The translations under genes and the position numbers were made by a program. A DNA stretch of 64,000 nucleotides from Haematococcus lacustris (lineage: Eukaryota > Chlorophyta > Chlorophyceae > Chlamydomonadales > Haematococcaceae): positions 4,558,985-4,622,984 of the forward strand of contig JASKMD010000019.1 of the NCBI GenBank assembly GCA_030144725.1, written 5' to 3'. Below the pieces are notes generated by a model. It was not told the origin of the DNA, ran no database searches, and saw only the letters and a program-made list of their open reading frames with translations. Positions 1-12,250 of this stretch are shown one piece after another (the first letter of the stretch is position 1; every line of letters starts with the position of its first letter).

Positions 1-274
1 GGGTCAACCTGCAGGCCACACAGCAAGGCACACTGTGGCTCTGGGGAGGCTGCTGTGTGCAGCCTGTCATGCCAGGCTCCCATGCCGCCAGGCACGCCAG
101 GCTCTGCGCTGTTTTTCAGGCTGAGCACTGCATGTGACACAAGCTGCCTGCCGCCTCTGGTGCTACCCTCCTGTCCCACACCCCTGCCCTACATCCCTGT
201 GCCACACCCCTGTGCCACACCCTTGAGCCAGACAGGGTCTAGGCTGTCAGCATGTGCCTGCAGCAGAGCCGCAC

Positions 275-1689
275 CTCGGCCTGCACCTCCTCCACAGCAG
301 CCGCTGCTGCACCTCCGCTGTCTGCTGCCGCACCACCGGCATCTGCTGGGGCACCAGACGCCTCCTGCTGCGCTCGCAGCGCAGCCTGCCTGGCCTGCTC
401 TTTGCGGGTGAAGCGTTCTGGCTTTGGACGCCCCAGTGCTGCCACCTCCTGCACTCACCCAATCAGCGAGAGGTGCAGCTGACTTCACTCTGCCACCCTT
501 CCACATGAAGAGCGTCGGGCTGCTAGCCGCTGCTGCCCGCTGCTGCCTGCCGTTGAGACTGCAAAGCTGTAGCACATGGGTAGCAGTGGTCACCTGCATG
601 CCTCGGTCTATTTCCTCCTTCATTGCATCACGCATGTCCTTGAACAAGGCACTGCGGATGACTTCAGGACCTACCCACCGTGACAGCTCCACCTGGGGTC
701 AGTGCAGACATGTTGTGATGATCAGCTCTTGCAACCCATGTCGAACGTGCAGCTGCATGACCACTCCACGTGGCTCCATGTGGCAAGCTGAGTCTCGCCT
801 GCATTGCTTACCACTAGCTCCTTTGCTTTCTCTCTGGCCTTTCCATCCTTGGAGTCAGCCACTGCTGGCGTTGCTTTGATCACTGGCTGTGGAATGATGA
901 CCTTGACACCAAACAAGCTGCACAGCGCATGTAATGTAGCATGGCTGGGCACTGGAGCTGGGAGCTGGTGTGGCGTGAGACACAACTCATACCTGATGGC
1001 TTGCACCAACACATCAATGGACGCCACAACAATCTTGGGCACCTTATTCTTGAGACCAGCAAGGAGGCCATCCTACACAATATGCAGCTGCGGTTGTCAG
1101 TTGAAGGCTGGGCATGGGGTGGACCGTGTGCCTTGCAGGGCACTGACCACGACGGCTGATGATTGCTCCAGCTCAATGTAGCATAACAGGGCTTCTGTAG
1201 CTCGCTGCACTGTGCCTGTCCTGCCATTGAGAGCCTTCCCAACGATGTTAGCCACCACCTTGTCGACGTATCTGCGGCACAGTCAATTTCCGGTCAACAC
1301 CAGCGATGCAGGGCGCTGGCAGACGCGCAGCTTACTTAGAGACAAGCTGTTCATTGGCTTTGATTAAGAAGGTGTTCAGCGCGTCAAGCGCCTTGTCCTG
1401 AGCGGCCGCGTTTGAGTCCGCAACTGCCTTATTGAACAGTCCAGCTGCGCGTATTGCCCGAGGCCAGTAGCGAGCATGTCGATGCAAGGCATGATGCGTG
1501 CCCTTCCGCAGCTGATTTGCACTGACCAAATTCAGTTAGGCACGGATCTGTCTCCTCGTACACCGCTGTGCAAGCCGCACGGATGTCATCATAAGCAGAG
1601 CTGCGCACTTTCCAATTGCTGTGGGCGACCCGGTCGGGCCACGCCCATTTTTTGCTTTCTCTTAAGACCTGCGCCTCCTCGTCAGCCAT
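275..1689 (-). CDS. MOR1: XMAP215/MOR1 (ch-TOG) microtubule-associated protein, N-terminal TOG domain, partial
   Basis: This is the 5' part of a microtubule polymerase of the XMAP215/Dis1/MOR1 family, whose TOG (HEAT-repeat) domains bind tubulin dimers and promote plus-end growth. Seven exons join in phase: 1689-1527, 1444-1336, 1271-1148, 1072-993, 917-812, 692-594 and 448-275. The start is MADEEAQ, followed by a tryptophan-rich first helix (WPDRVAHSNWKVR) typical of TOG1. Further family-like stretches are VADSNAAAQDKALDAL, KIVVASIDVLVQAI and ELSRWVGPEVIRSALFKDM. Exon 7 ends with an Ala/Glu-rich linker where homologues have a low-complexity stretch between TOG1 and TOG2. A donor follows at 274 and no further exon was found before base 1, so the rest of this normally very long protein lies to the left. 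It is divergent from the neighbouring gene that starts at about 1755. The family assignment is confident; exon edges were chosen by phase and consensus. Confidence 0.85.
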
Positions 1690-1754
1690 GCTTTTTCTGT
1701 AGACACAACGCAGCACGCGGAAAACGCGTCAAAAAGGTCACTAAATTCAAACAT
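1690..1754. promoter_or_regulatory. Very short divergent intergenic region
   Basis: Only 65 bases separate the start codon of the TOG gene (minus strand) from the chosen start of the 242-residue unknown gene (plus strand). If both starts are right, the two transcripts share a bidirectional promoter or overlap at their 5' ends. No TATA box or other element was recognised. Confidence 0.35.
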
Positions 1755-4014
1755 ATGCCCACACCTCGAGGCAAACCCTTCAGACACATGATGCTGAGCC
1801 CGAAAGCATTTCATGCAATTGGCCGGGCCCGGGGCACCGCCCGATCAGCTGTAGCCCTGATGTGTTCAGCAGCAATCCCCCCTTGCTCTCCCCAACTGCA
1901 GGCTGCACTTCAATACCTGCAGCAGCACCCTCCTCAACTGAAGTCCGTCCCAATGGTGAGCACTTGTGGTGTCCTTGATACGTGACGTGCAAGCAAGCGC
2001 AGACCGGTCACCTCCCATCCCCCCTGGAAACTCCAACTTTCAGCAGTGCGAGGCAACAAACCTACACACCAGCACTGCTGATCCTTATTGCCTGATCTCT
2101 GAACAGCTCATCTTCACTGACCTTACCTTGTGTATGTGTCTTGTGGCAGCTATATGACAAGCATGCAGAGGTGCCCATCCCTGAGGTTGCAGCCAAACTC
2201 TCGTTGGAGCACATCTCACCAAACCCCTCCCATATGGCCCATGTGCTGCTGGCACTTATGCACGTGGCCTTTGGGGCCCTGGACAAGGCCCACAACCTGG
2301 TGACGCCCTTGTCCTGGGGGGGGCGCACTGAGTACGGCGGGGTAAGCACCAGCACCACACCAGCAGCACCAGCATCAGCAACAACACTACACCAGCAACA
2401 ACATTACACCAGCAACAGCACCAGCAACAGCACCACACCAGCAGCACCAGCAACAGCACCACACCAGCAGCACCAGCACCACACCAGCATCAGCACAGAC
2501 AGACCAGCACAGGTCCAAGAACCACATAGTCCCCACTAGTGTGTCTATTTAGACTGCACATGTTGTTGCCTGAACCCACCTAGAGGGGGCTGCTTGCCAC
2601 CTTGGAATAGCAAGACAGGCCTGCTTCACTTCCGCCCCATGCCCCATGCATGGTAGCCAGCAGTGGCATACCATTCAGTGGCTCAGCAGTGTCTGCCAAC
2701 AACAACGCCATGCCCTCTCAGGAACCCATCCCCAAGAGCCCTGCTGCCAAGGAGGCGGCATACGTACACGCCCTGGTGCACAGGTGGTAAGCCTGGTGGT
2801 GGGAGACGAGACAGCCTGCAGCCAGACACCCCACCACATGTGCTTCACACAGTTGGCAGCCACACGCAGGGATACAGCTCCTGCAGCAGGTGACAGCAGT
2901 AGCACCTGGAGCGCCAGCAGCGAATGAAGCAGTGGTGGCAGTGGCGGCTTAACTAGGCCACTGCATGTGGCACCCTAGCCAGCATGGTAGATAGCCACTG
3001 GGGTCAGCCATTGCCTTGCACTATCACACGCTATGTGTGCTCATGTTCGCTGCAGCTGCCAGGCACAGTGTGAAGAGGTGGCCCACAGGGGTATCCCCGC
3101 AACCCCTGCTGCCGCCACCCACACCATCACCCAGCAGCACTTGATGTCATCTGCACTCAGGGAGGGAGCTTATGAGGGCGAGTTCGGCACAGGCTTTTCC
3201 AATGCTAACTATTGGTACCGGGCTGCAGGGCCGTTGGAGGTGCGGTGCCAGACAGCCTCACACACCTCCCTCGCCCTCCCAGCTGCCTTTGCATCACTGC
3301 CGTTGCACCTGCCATCTGTGAGCCCTCGTGAGCCCCCTCCCTGGGTGGTATTGCAAGGGTCGCGGCCAAGGGGAAATGCAGGACGCACGATCATGTCCGC
3401 TCCATGCTTGATTCCTATGCTTGATGTGTTTAATGCAGGCTGAGCCTGTTTACTTGAACGGTTGTCATTGCATCACATCTTAACTGCCTTTGCGTGCTGT
3501 TGTATTGGCAGCGCTGCCACTAATGCGCCTTGCTGTGCTTGCTACCCTGCAGGTGTTGCCCGCTCTTCAAGCCGCTGCATTGGAAGCGGCTGGCGGCGAC
3601 AGCCGGTACGAGAAGTACGTGGCAGGGCCGCGTCTAGACACGACTCGCCTAGTGGCATTGTGCGATGAGGCGCTGCGCAGCAAGGATCCAGGATTGTGTG
3701 CTTTCGCAACGAAGGTGAGGTTGTGTCCATTGAGCTCACGTAGCTACGTGTGGATCTTGCCTCTTCCCAATCACTGTGTGATGATGACCAGTGCCTCAAT
3801 GGGATCGACGAGCATGGTTAAGGAGCCCACAGTTAGGGAGTCAAGCAGTCAGCCATGACTCATTTGCCAAGCTGTGATTGTTGACTGCCAGCTTGTCCTT
3901 TTTTGCCCCGCCACCAGTGCACGCTGTGGGCATTGCTGTCTGTGCACAGGTGGTGGCTTCAGAGTGGTGGTTGCTTTTCAGGCACTGCCACCAAAGACTG
4001 TAGAACTAACCTAA
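1755..4014 (+). CDS. Conserved protein of unknown function, 242 residues
   Basis: Six exons join in phase: 1755-1955, 2150-2341, 2722-2783, 3161-3239, 3553-3714 and 3982-4014, giving 243 codons including TAA. The product has a basic, Arg/Ser/Ala-rich N-terminus that could be an organelle transit peptide. It then has blocks such as AHNLVTPLSW, AYVHALVHREGAYEGEF and GFSNANYWYRAAG. The pattern of His-Arg-Glu followed by Asn-Ala-x-Tyr-Trp-Tyr/Phe-Arg resembles a family of uncharacterised bacterial and plant proteins with a 'HRxEGDxxNAxYWxRRxG' core; I cannot give a function. TGTAA, the usual green-algal polyadenylation signal, occurs at 4024-4028, ten bases after the stop. The internal exons are well supported. 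The first exon is less certain because the reading frame stays open upstream and the start lies only 65 bases from the divergent gene. Confidence 0.65.
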
Positions 4015-6065
4015 GGGTGTGGGTGTAACCCTACCCGCCTGAGGTATCGCCCTGAAGGGTTACAAGCCAATTCAGCATGGGACACACCAGTGTGGCACAA
4101 GCTATTGTTCGCGGGCCCTTCTCTTGTTCTGCTGAGCAGCATCGGCCAGTCTCCCCGTGCGCACAGTTTTGTCGGAGATTGCAACCGGGGCTGAATGCTC
4201 AGATGCAACCCTGGGCTAGCCACCTGTTGGTCTTGGGAGGTGGGGCTCGGCAGCTTACCCACCCCTGGTGCGGTCAATGCGGTTGGTTGGCAATCGACTT
4301 GTGGCGGGTTGGTTAGCTGTGTGACGGCTTGGCTGCGTGGGAGCCGGATCGCACACACAGGGAGCAGCACATGCAAAGTTGTGCATGTTGGTGGTCGTGC
4401 AGGCAGTCCAGTTGGTACCGCTAGGGCGGGACAGTTTAATGGGGCGGGCCCAAGGATGGTGTGGCCTACCAAGTGGGTACATCGTAGTTGCTGTGCTCAA
4501 TGCTCAAAACATCTAGCGCATTGGGGCAAGCTGGTGGCGGCCAGTAGTTTCAAATGCCATTTTTTATAAGCAAACTACCAAACAATTTCCGACCGATGTT
4601 TCGATCATCGGACCTGTGGGTTATGGGCCCACCGCACTACCACTGTGCTAGTCGGAAGGGATGGTTTGTTGATGCACTGAGTATTCCTATAGTAATAATG
4701 AGATGCACAAAGTATGTCAAGGTCCTCGTACGAAGCACACCCACCCCCAATGGGAGTCCTCTGAGACGGCGGTGTCTGGCTTACAAGCAGCAAGTCCCTT
4801 GTATACCAGGCCAGACAACATGGCCATCAGATCATCGAACTGAAGTCTACGATGAGGCCTACTCTACTGAGGTCTAAAAGTTAGCAATGCCATGAGTTTA
4901 GCAACCGCAGTCGAGGTCATGTCACCTCACTTCACGACATGCACCACGGGTGCGGTCACAGCCAAGGGGATATGCATGAAGCACAATCAAGTCTGTTGTA
5001 TGCCTGATCACGTGATGCTGGCGCCTAGCGCATGCAGAGCCTGTTGGGAATGCATGGAATGATCACTGTGAAAGGTGCCATGCTTGGGCAGGACCATTCA
5101 CCAGGAAGTGTAAGACGGTGATGTCACACATCAATGCTGGAGCAAGGTTGGGATCAGGGTCTTGGAAGCCAGAGTAGGGTTCGGTGGTCAAGGCGTGTAC
5201 CAAATACAAGGAGGAAACGGGAACGAGAGCAGTTCCCTCATTTGGGCATGCAGTGCACACACGTCGCAAATGGTGCAGCAGCCAGCAGCAGCTGCCACCC
5301 GTCAGGCAGGAGACACCAGCCTGCAGCAGTGCTGTTAAGGCTGAGTTGCCAGGTGCGCGGACATTGCAGTGCCCGGCCCCTTGCTGGGCGTTTGCCTGGC
5401 TTTCCAGAGTGGCTGACGTCAGCCAGCTGAGTGAAGGCCCCAGCCCTCAGCCTTCAGCTTGTGTACCTGCAACGGGCCATTCAGCATGTGCAGAGAGTGT
5501 GTGCAGAGAGGTGTACAAGCTTAAGCTCTTAATCATGTGTTAAGGTTGAGTTGGTGACTGAATCATGTCATTGCACTTGGTGAAACCGCTTAGCATCTGG
5601 CCAGAAGGACACAGCGGGGTGTTGCACCCACACTGACACCCTGCACCCAACCCTTCCAGGCTGTCTGCACACGAGTAGGTCAGGGCGACTGGCCCAGGTC
5701 TGGTGCCAGTTCTGATGTCACTAGTAGGTTAGTGTGATGAGAGGTGTGAGCGGCAGAGTGGCCAGTCATGTGCTGGGTCGTGCATTAGGGCTGCGACCTG
5801 TCCAGCCCAGGTTCAGTCAGCCGCCAGCCCACACAGTGGGGTGCCCTGCCAGCTTCCCCCTCCTGACTTGCCAGGGGTCTCAGAGGTGCTCTGCCAGCAT
5901 TCCCCTCCATCACCACAGCCCGCAACACTCCACGCAACCTCAATGCCCAGTGTGGCCTGTCGTGGTTGCACTGGTATAGAGCGGCAGCAAGCTGTAGAAT
6001 GTGACTGCTGCTGCTGCTGCTGCCCCTGCCCCTGCTGTCCCTGCAAAGAGACGCGGCAGCTGTTC
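4015..6065. other. Intergenic region between convergent genes
   Basis: This 2-kb stretch separates the 3' ends of the unknown gene and the lipase gene. All reading frames here are short and lack family resemblance. A possible donor directly at the lipase stop (CCAG|GTGAGA) and an acceptor-like site near 6049 mean a longer alternative lipase C-terminus cannot be excluded. Otherwise I see nothing in it. Confidence 0.5.
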
Positions 6066-8559
6066 TCACCTGGACAGCGCATTGCTGATCACTGGGTACA
6101 GGGAGTTACTGGCCGAGGTGTCCCAGATGAAGTCCCTGTGCAAGCAGAGCAGCCCCACCCACCCAGCATGCATGCCCAGCTCAAGACAGCTGCTGGTGCG
6201 CATGTGCGCTTGCACACAAGCATGAGTGCACCTGCACGCAAGCATCAATGCATGCAAGCAGGAGTGCATGCAAGCATGGGAACACGCCGGCTGGCCTTAC
6301 ATGTGGGAGTAGTCGGCGATGTGGTGGGTGCCCACCAGGGCGCTGGCCTGCTGCAGCATGGAGCGAGTGAGGGCTATGTCCCGGGGAGCCGACAGCACGT
6401 CCACTCCGCCTGCCACCCAGGAGCACCGCACAGGGTCAGCCGCACACCTCACTGTCCAACCTTGGTGTCAACAACGGCTACCAGCACTGGCTAGCACCAC
6501 CACAACGGTAGCGCGCAGGTCAGCAATGCCAGGCCATGGCCCACCCTCGACACCCCACAGTGTCAGTGCCACGTGGCACCACACCATAACAACACAGACG
6601 CAGAAGAAGAACACGAAGATGAGTACTGTGAATAAAGAAAGTGAATAAAGGGAGAAGCTTCCGCCTGGGGCATGGCCTGCTCTCACCATCCATGCTACAT
6701 GCTTCAGTAACACACAGGGAGCCCGCCCACATGCATGGGCACTGCCAGGGTATGGAGTGCTGTGGACCATGGGCCACAGGTATAGGGACAGGGTGGTGGG
6801 CAGGGCGGGGAGGTGCTGCTCGCAGATTAGCGGATGCTGTGGCACAGCTGTCCTGGGAGGTGGTGGCCTGGGCCGCCGTGAAGCAACCCCACCTGGCTTT
6901 TGCGAATGCTCATGATCAAATGACTTTGATACTCATCCTCACCTCCCTCACCTTCAACGTCATCCGCATGATCAACCTCCCACAGAGACTTTCCAACACT
7001 GCCAGGAAGCTGGTTGTTGCTGACTGCATGGCTGTATGCTGCATGGCAAAGCTGCATGCTGCCTTGTGTGGCCCTCTGCCCTGTGTGGCCCTCTGGGTGT
7101 GTGCTTCCTACATCTCCCACAACTCAGTGGAGGCAAACCTCCTCGCGTGTTGACTGAGGCTGCAGTGGCATGGTGAGGTGTGTAGCATGCTGGAGCGGCC
7201 AGACGGCTACATCTAGCACTTCCCACCGCAGACACACCCTGCAGCCATCTGGGCAGGCAGCATACCCAAGCCGCAGAGGCCTGCCTGCCTTCCCACCTGA
7301 CACGAGGAAGAACGGATTCTTGATGGCTCTCAAGTTGTATTCCGGCCCATAGTTGAAGCGCATGAAGCGCGGGCGTGGCTCGTTGTACAGCTGCAGGCCA
7401 GCAGGGCACAGCAGTGGGTGTGGGGCAGGGAGGGGAGGGGAGGGAGGGAAGTGCAGGCAAGCAGCCTGAAGTCAGAGGGACAGCCGCGGGTGCCAACCTA
7501 GTAGGTGCGGCCCACAGGGGGCCCACAGGGGGCCAACAGGGCGCCGCAGTTGCAGCGAGGGACACAACTGCATTGGAGCACTGCTTGCTTGTGTGGTTCT
7601 GGTGGTGTGGGCCAGGTTTTGAGGCAAAGTTAGACTGATGATGATGTCATAGGCAGGTGCCTGATGTTGCAACGCTCATGCTCGACACCGATAAGGCATT
7701 TGTCAGGCTGCAGGGATGCCCTCCCCCAGTAAGGGTGTAGAGTTGGCAGCTCACATGTCATGCGGGTCAGGTTGGTGCCTAGTGGGTCAGCCAGGTGTGT
7801 TACCCGTGATGTGTGATGTGTGCCTAGACCACTGGCATCCCAGGAGCCTATGGGATGCAAACCAGCAGGGAGGTTGCTAGGGCAAGAGGGGAAGTCACTT
7901 GTGATCAGGCCTGTGAGCTGCTCACATCCAGCTGTGCTGGCCAGGCCCATGCCAAATCTGACCCCACAATGGCCCCAAGGCCCCACCTGACCCCACTGAA
8001 GAGCGTTCCAGTAGCTAGTGGCAGAGGGCCAGGCTTGCCAGTAACGCCTGCAGGTGCGGGCCAACAACAGTGAGGCATGTGATGGAGGGGGAGAGGGGGA
8101 GAGGGGGAGAGGGGGAGAGGGGGAGAGGGGGAGAGGGGGAGAGGGGGAGAGGGGGAGAGGGGGAGAGGGGGAGAGGGGGAGAGGGGGAGAAAACAGGCAG
8201 GTGCCCAGAATGTCAGCAGAGCGCAAACGCAGCCAGGTGCTCACTTGTATTGTAGGGTGGAGATGTGTGAGGAGCCTCCGAACATGGACTCCGTGGCGGC
8301 CTGCATTCAGTAGGCCACACTCCCCTCACAGATGCGTATTGCTGCACCTCGAGTGCTGCCCAGCTACTCCATGCAAGCATTGGACATAGGGTGTGGGGTT
8401 GGAGGGGGAGTGAAATTAGATAGGCGTGAGACTGGGACGCCAGTTCGACACAAGTCACATCATGTTGTGTGTCTGGTCTAGCAACTATGTCAGGCTGACG
8501 AGCTCGCAGCACAAGAGAATGCAGCTGTCCGTATGACCGCCACATTCGTCACAGCAGGT

Positions 8560-8625
<66 letters not shown>

Positions 8626-11600
8626 CTGCAAGTAGTCGAAGAAGAATCCTAAGCAGCAACACGCACCACACAAGTTGGTGTGGTATTGGGCACTTGGCAC
8701 ACTCCGTTCAGGAACAGCGCCTGGGTCGGGCCCGCCATGAACAGGAACTCTTGGGAAGGCAATGATCGGTACAGCAAGCTGGTCTGCGAGCGGGGCAGAG
8801 CAGCGGCGGCGCAGAGGCAGACCGTCGGCGCTGGCTGGGTTTGCTCGCCTGGGCAGCAGAAGCTGCTGGGTAGCTGGGACGCGGTGCTGCGTTACTGCGT
8901 TACGCCTGATGCCCAAGCGCTACGACTCACATTGGACTGGATGCAGAAGGCCACCATGACTTGCGATTGAATGTACTTCACGTACACCACCGGTGCTAGG
9001 GCAACCGTCAAACCCACGCCGCTGCCCAGGGAAGGCTTGTCCGCCAGCATCGCCAGCGCCAGAGTGGCGCCTTGCGAATGACCCACAATGTGCACCTGCG
9101 CCCGACCAGTGACGAGGCATCAGGGTGAGGCCGCACATTGCGCCCCTTGAGGCGAGCAATAATGCGCGAGCACCGGGCAGGTGGTGGGGGGGAGGCGCAT
9201 TACGGCGGGTAGCGAAACAGCAAGCGCAGTGAGTCAGGTGGTCTCAAAGCAAAAGTGCAGTGGGGTGGGTGGCGGAGCTGCCCCATCACTTCAGCCGCCG
9301 TCGGCGCGTGCTGCGTCGCCTTGCCTTGGCTGCACCGGTCACGGCTCGGATGTACTGCAGGATTGCGGGCAGGTCTTGGGTGGCCATCTCGTCCATGCTG
9401 AAGCGCCAATAGTTAGAATCAGAGGTGGGGTATGTCTCATGGCCGCGGCTGAAGGTGTTGCCTCGCGTGTTCATCATCCACACATCATACCCTGCACCTC
9501 AGGGCAAGCAACTCATCAGCAGGAGCACCAGCCGTCACACCGTTCCAGCCCCAGCCCCAGCCCCAGCCCCAGCCCCAGCCCCAGCCCCAGCCCCAGCCCC
9601 AGCCCCAGCCCCAGCCCCAGCCCCAGCCCCAGCCCCAGCCCCAGCCCCAGCCCCAGCCCCAGCCCCAGCCCCAGCCCCAGCCCCAGCCCCAGCCCCAGCC
9701 CCAGCCCCAGCCCCAGCCCCAGCCCCAGCCCCAGCCCCAGCCCCAGCCCCAGCCCCAGCCCCAGCCCCAGCCCCAGCCCCAGCCCCAGCCCCAGCCCCAG
9801 CCCCAGCCCCAGCCCCAGCCCCAGCCCCAGCCCCAGCCCCAGCCCCAGCCCCAGCCCCAGCCCCAGCCCCAGCCCCAGCCCCAGCCCCAGCCCCAGCCCC
9901 AGCCCCAGCCCCAGCCCCAGCCCCAGCCCCAGCCCCAGCCCCAGCCCCAGCCCCAGCCCCAGCCCCAGCCCCAGCCCCAGCCCCAGCCCCAGCCCCAGCC
10001 CCAGCCCCAGCCCCAGCCCCAGCCCCAGCCCCAGCCCCAGCCCCAGCCCCAGCCCCAGCCCCAGCCCCAGCCCCAGCCCCAGCCCCAGCCCCAGCCCCAG
10101 CCCCAGCCCCAGCCCCTTACTCAGCAAACCATGACACTGTGTCTCTACCCAGCGTATGAAGCATGCTCCCAAGCAAGTGTTGGTCACAATGTCAAGCATG
10201 TGCCCCTTGCTTCACTTAGCCCCCGACCCAGCAGCCCCACCACCTTGATTGGCCAGGATGAAGGCAAGGGAGTCGGTGTCGCTGTTCACCACCCAGCAGG
10301 TGGAGGCCAAGGAGATGCCGTGGATCAGCAGGACTGGCTGGCGCGCCACCCCACTGCCGGGCTTGGATACCTTTGACCGGCCAAATGGGATGCGGAAGCT
10401 GACCAGCACGTAGCCGTTGCCAGTGACTGTGATGTGCTTCTCCAAGGGATAGCCCTTGGGGAGTACCATGTCTGCATAGGACAAGGACATGATGGGCAAG
10501 ACATCGAGTTAACGTCCCCTGGCAGCCACCCCCATCCCTGTCCCTGCCCCCTCCCCTCCCCCCCTCCCACTGCCTCCCACCCCCTCCCACCGCCTTACCC
10601 CCCTTTCCCTCCCCCCTCCCCCTTCCCCACCCCTCCCCCTCCCCCACGTACCATCCATGCCATCAATGGTGAGCCGGGTGCTGTCCAAGTTGGCGAAGGG
10701 GCTGACCCGGCCCGCAGGCTTGGCATACACCAGGTAGCCTTTGCCAGAGTTTGACGACTTGGCTGCGGTGCTGGGCTCATCCTCCTGCTTGTCCATCTTG
10801 GTGACCAGCATTGTCTCGTTTGTCTGTAGCAGGCGGCACGGCAGCAGGTTGGTAGATTGTGTTGCGGGGTTCTGTGTGAGGCATGAGTACATGGACGTAG
10901 GGCAAAGTACAGGGCAGGGGCATGCATGGGCGACTTTTGAAATGCAGTGCTGCCATACATGCGCAGCACAGCCAACAGCTTGACCCCAGCACGCAATGCT
11001 TAGCGGTGAGGTCGTGTGTGATGCCATGGTATGTGCAGGTGTGCTAGGGAGGGGTGCAAAGGTGCGCCATGCTTGGTGGAGCTAGAAGCGTAAGTGAAAA
11101 ACTAGGAGGGCATGCCAGGTGGGGTACGCCCATAGGATCCTAAATGGCTCAGATTCCTAGGAAAACCTAGAATTCCGGGCTATCAGGCAATGCCTGACAA
11201 GGAGGCAGGCTGGCTCTGGCCTAGTCCAGGATGCAGCACATCACACCCACATCAAACCGTGCCAAAGCAGGTGGTGCATGCCAGGATGCTGCTTATGCCC
11301 TTTGGTATCCTTTGCAACGTGCACAGCCAGCTGGCCAACTGCCAGTGATCCTGAGCCATGGTGATGCTCGGTAATGGTGTGCTGGCCTGACCTGCTGTCA
11401 CCGTACTACTGGCCAACGCTGCTATGGTTTTCAGGCTCCGTGCAACCAGGTTCAGTCATCAGGTTGAAACAGCGGGAGCACAGGCTGCAACATGCCATGC
11501 ATGGGGCTGTGCTAGACAATTGCGCAAACATGTTGGAGCACAATGGCCCCAGCACACCACACCAACAGCATGGCGACAGCATCAGCGGCAGCATTGCCAT

Positions 11601-12250
11601 GGCAGCAGCAAGCATACAACGACAGCAGTAAGGATGGCCGAAAATTGCAGCAGCAGGGGGCAGTTTCAACCGCGGCGTCACGTGCTGGCAGTGGCAGAAT
11701 GATGACAGCAGCTACAGCAGTCACTTGGCAGCAGCAGCGCCCTGACAGATGGGCTGTGCACCTTAGTTGTGTTCGTGACGTTGGCCACCGTGACGTTCGT
11801 CACCACGGTGTCAGGCTTCAGCTTGGCGTTCAGCAGCCCAGCCGCAGTGGCTGCTGCCACCGCCGCAGCTGCGCTGTCAGGGTTCAATGGCATATCCACT
11901 AGTGTAGAGTTTGCTATTGACGCGTTGAGCATCCAGCCGTTTAGCTGGCGCTCGACCTGCTGCAGCAGCGTGGTATTGAACCTGTAGAGTGGCCGAAAGC
12001 CGGGCTGAGGGGTGGATGACAGGATGGCGGGCGAGCCCGCGGGCCCCGTGGCCAAGCTGGTGCTGGCGGCAGGTGTGCCCTGAAGCACGCGCGCTGCCTC
12101 TGCAGTAAAGCAAGATCCCAGCACTCCGAGGGCCAGCGCGACGCACGCCAGGTAGGCAGAACGATTGCTGCGGCTGGCGAGCGCGCTGGACGAACGTGCT
12201 GGGGACCTGAGGAGCTGGCTACGAGGGCGCGCACGTCGCTGCTTCGCCAT
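6066..12250 (-). CDS. Acid/gastric-type triacylglycerol lipase (alpha/beta hydrolase)
   Basis: Eleven exons join with perfect phase to 605 residues: 12250-11762, 10823-10652, 10471-10244, 9491-9325, 9095-8931, 8873-8667, 8300-8245, 8047-7987, 7390-7297, 6409-6301 and 6135-6066. The enzyme should hydrolyse neutral lipid or ester substrates. A basic N-terminus with a hydrophobic segment (about residues 30-50) suggests a signal peptide or anchor, and exon 1 carries several N-glycosylation sequons. Family blocks in order are [55 protein letters not shown] and the nucleophile elbow GHSQG (Ser359). Near the C-terminus are SGGVDVL (likely catalytic Asp550) and YSHMDFIW (likely His582). The order and spacing match lysosomal acid/gastric lipases; the roughly 150-residue N-terminal extension is longer than usual. 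The intron between 9325 and 9095 has a GC donor. The start of exon 6 is the weakest junction. Introns are packed with microsatellites. Confidence 0.88.
8081..8190. repeat. (GAGGGGGA)n octanucleotide microsatellite
   Basis: About 13 nearly perfect 8-bp units fill most of the 197-bp intron between lipase exons 7 and 8. On the transcribed sense strand the tract is C/T-rich and could serve as an extended polypyrimidine stretch. Confidence 0.9.
8563..8623. repeat. (CAG)20 trinucleotide repeat
   Basis: About 20 uninterrupted CAG units on the plus strand, lying in the lipase intron between exons 6 and 7. In the lipase pre-mRNA the tract reads CUG. Confidence 0.95.
9545..10116. repeat. (CCCCAG)n hexanucleotide tract, about 95 units
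   Basis: A perfect or near-perfect 572-bp array of CCCCAG in the lipase intron between exons 3 and 4. It produces long Pro-Ala, Pro-Ser and Gly-Leu reading frames, but splice phases on both sides show it is intronic. In the lipase transcript it reads CUGGGG, so the RNA strand carries regularly spaced G4 runs. Confidence 0.95.

Noticed and set aside
5785..6065. Extension of the lipase C-terminus through a donor-like site at the stop codon.
   Set aside because: The stop at 6066 already gives a family-typical end shortly after the catalytic His region and closes the total phase; the extension is repeat-rich and unlike the family.
9181..10199. Pro-Ala, Pro-Ser and Gly-Leu frames of 200-300 residues over the CCCCAG tract.
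   Set aside because: Hexanucleotide repeat inside a lipase intron; exon phases on both sides exclude it from coding.
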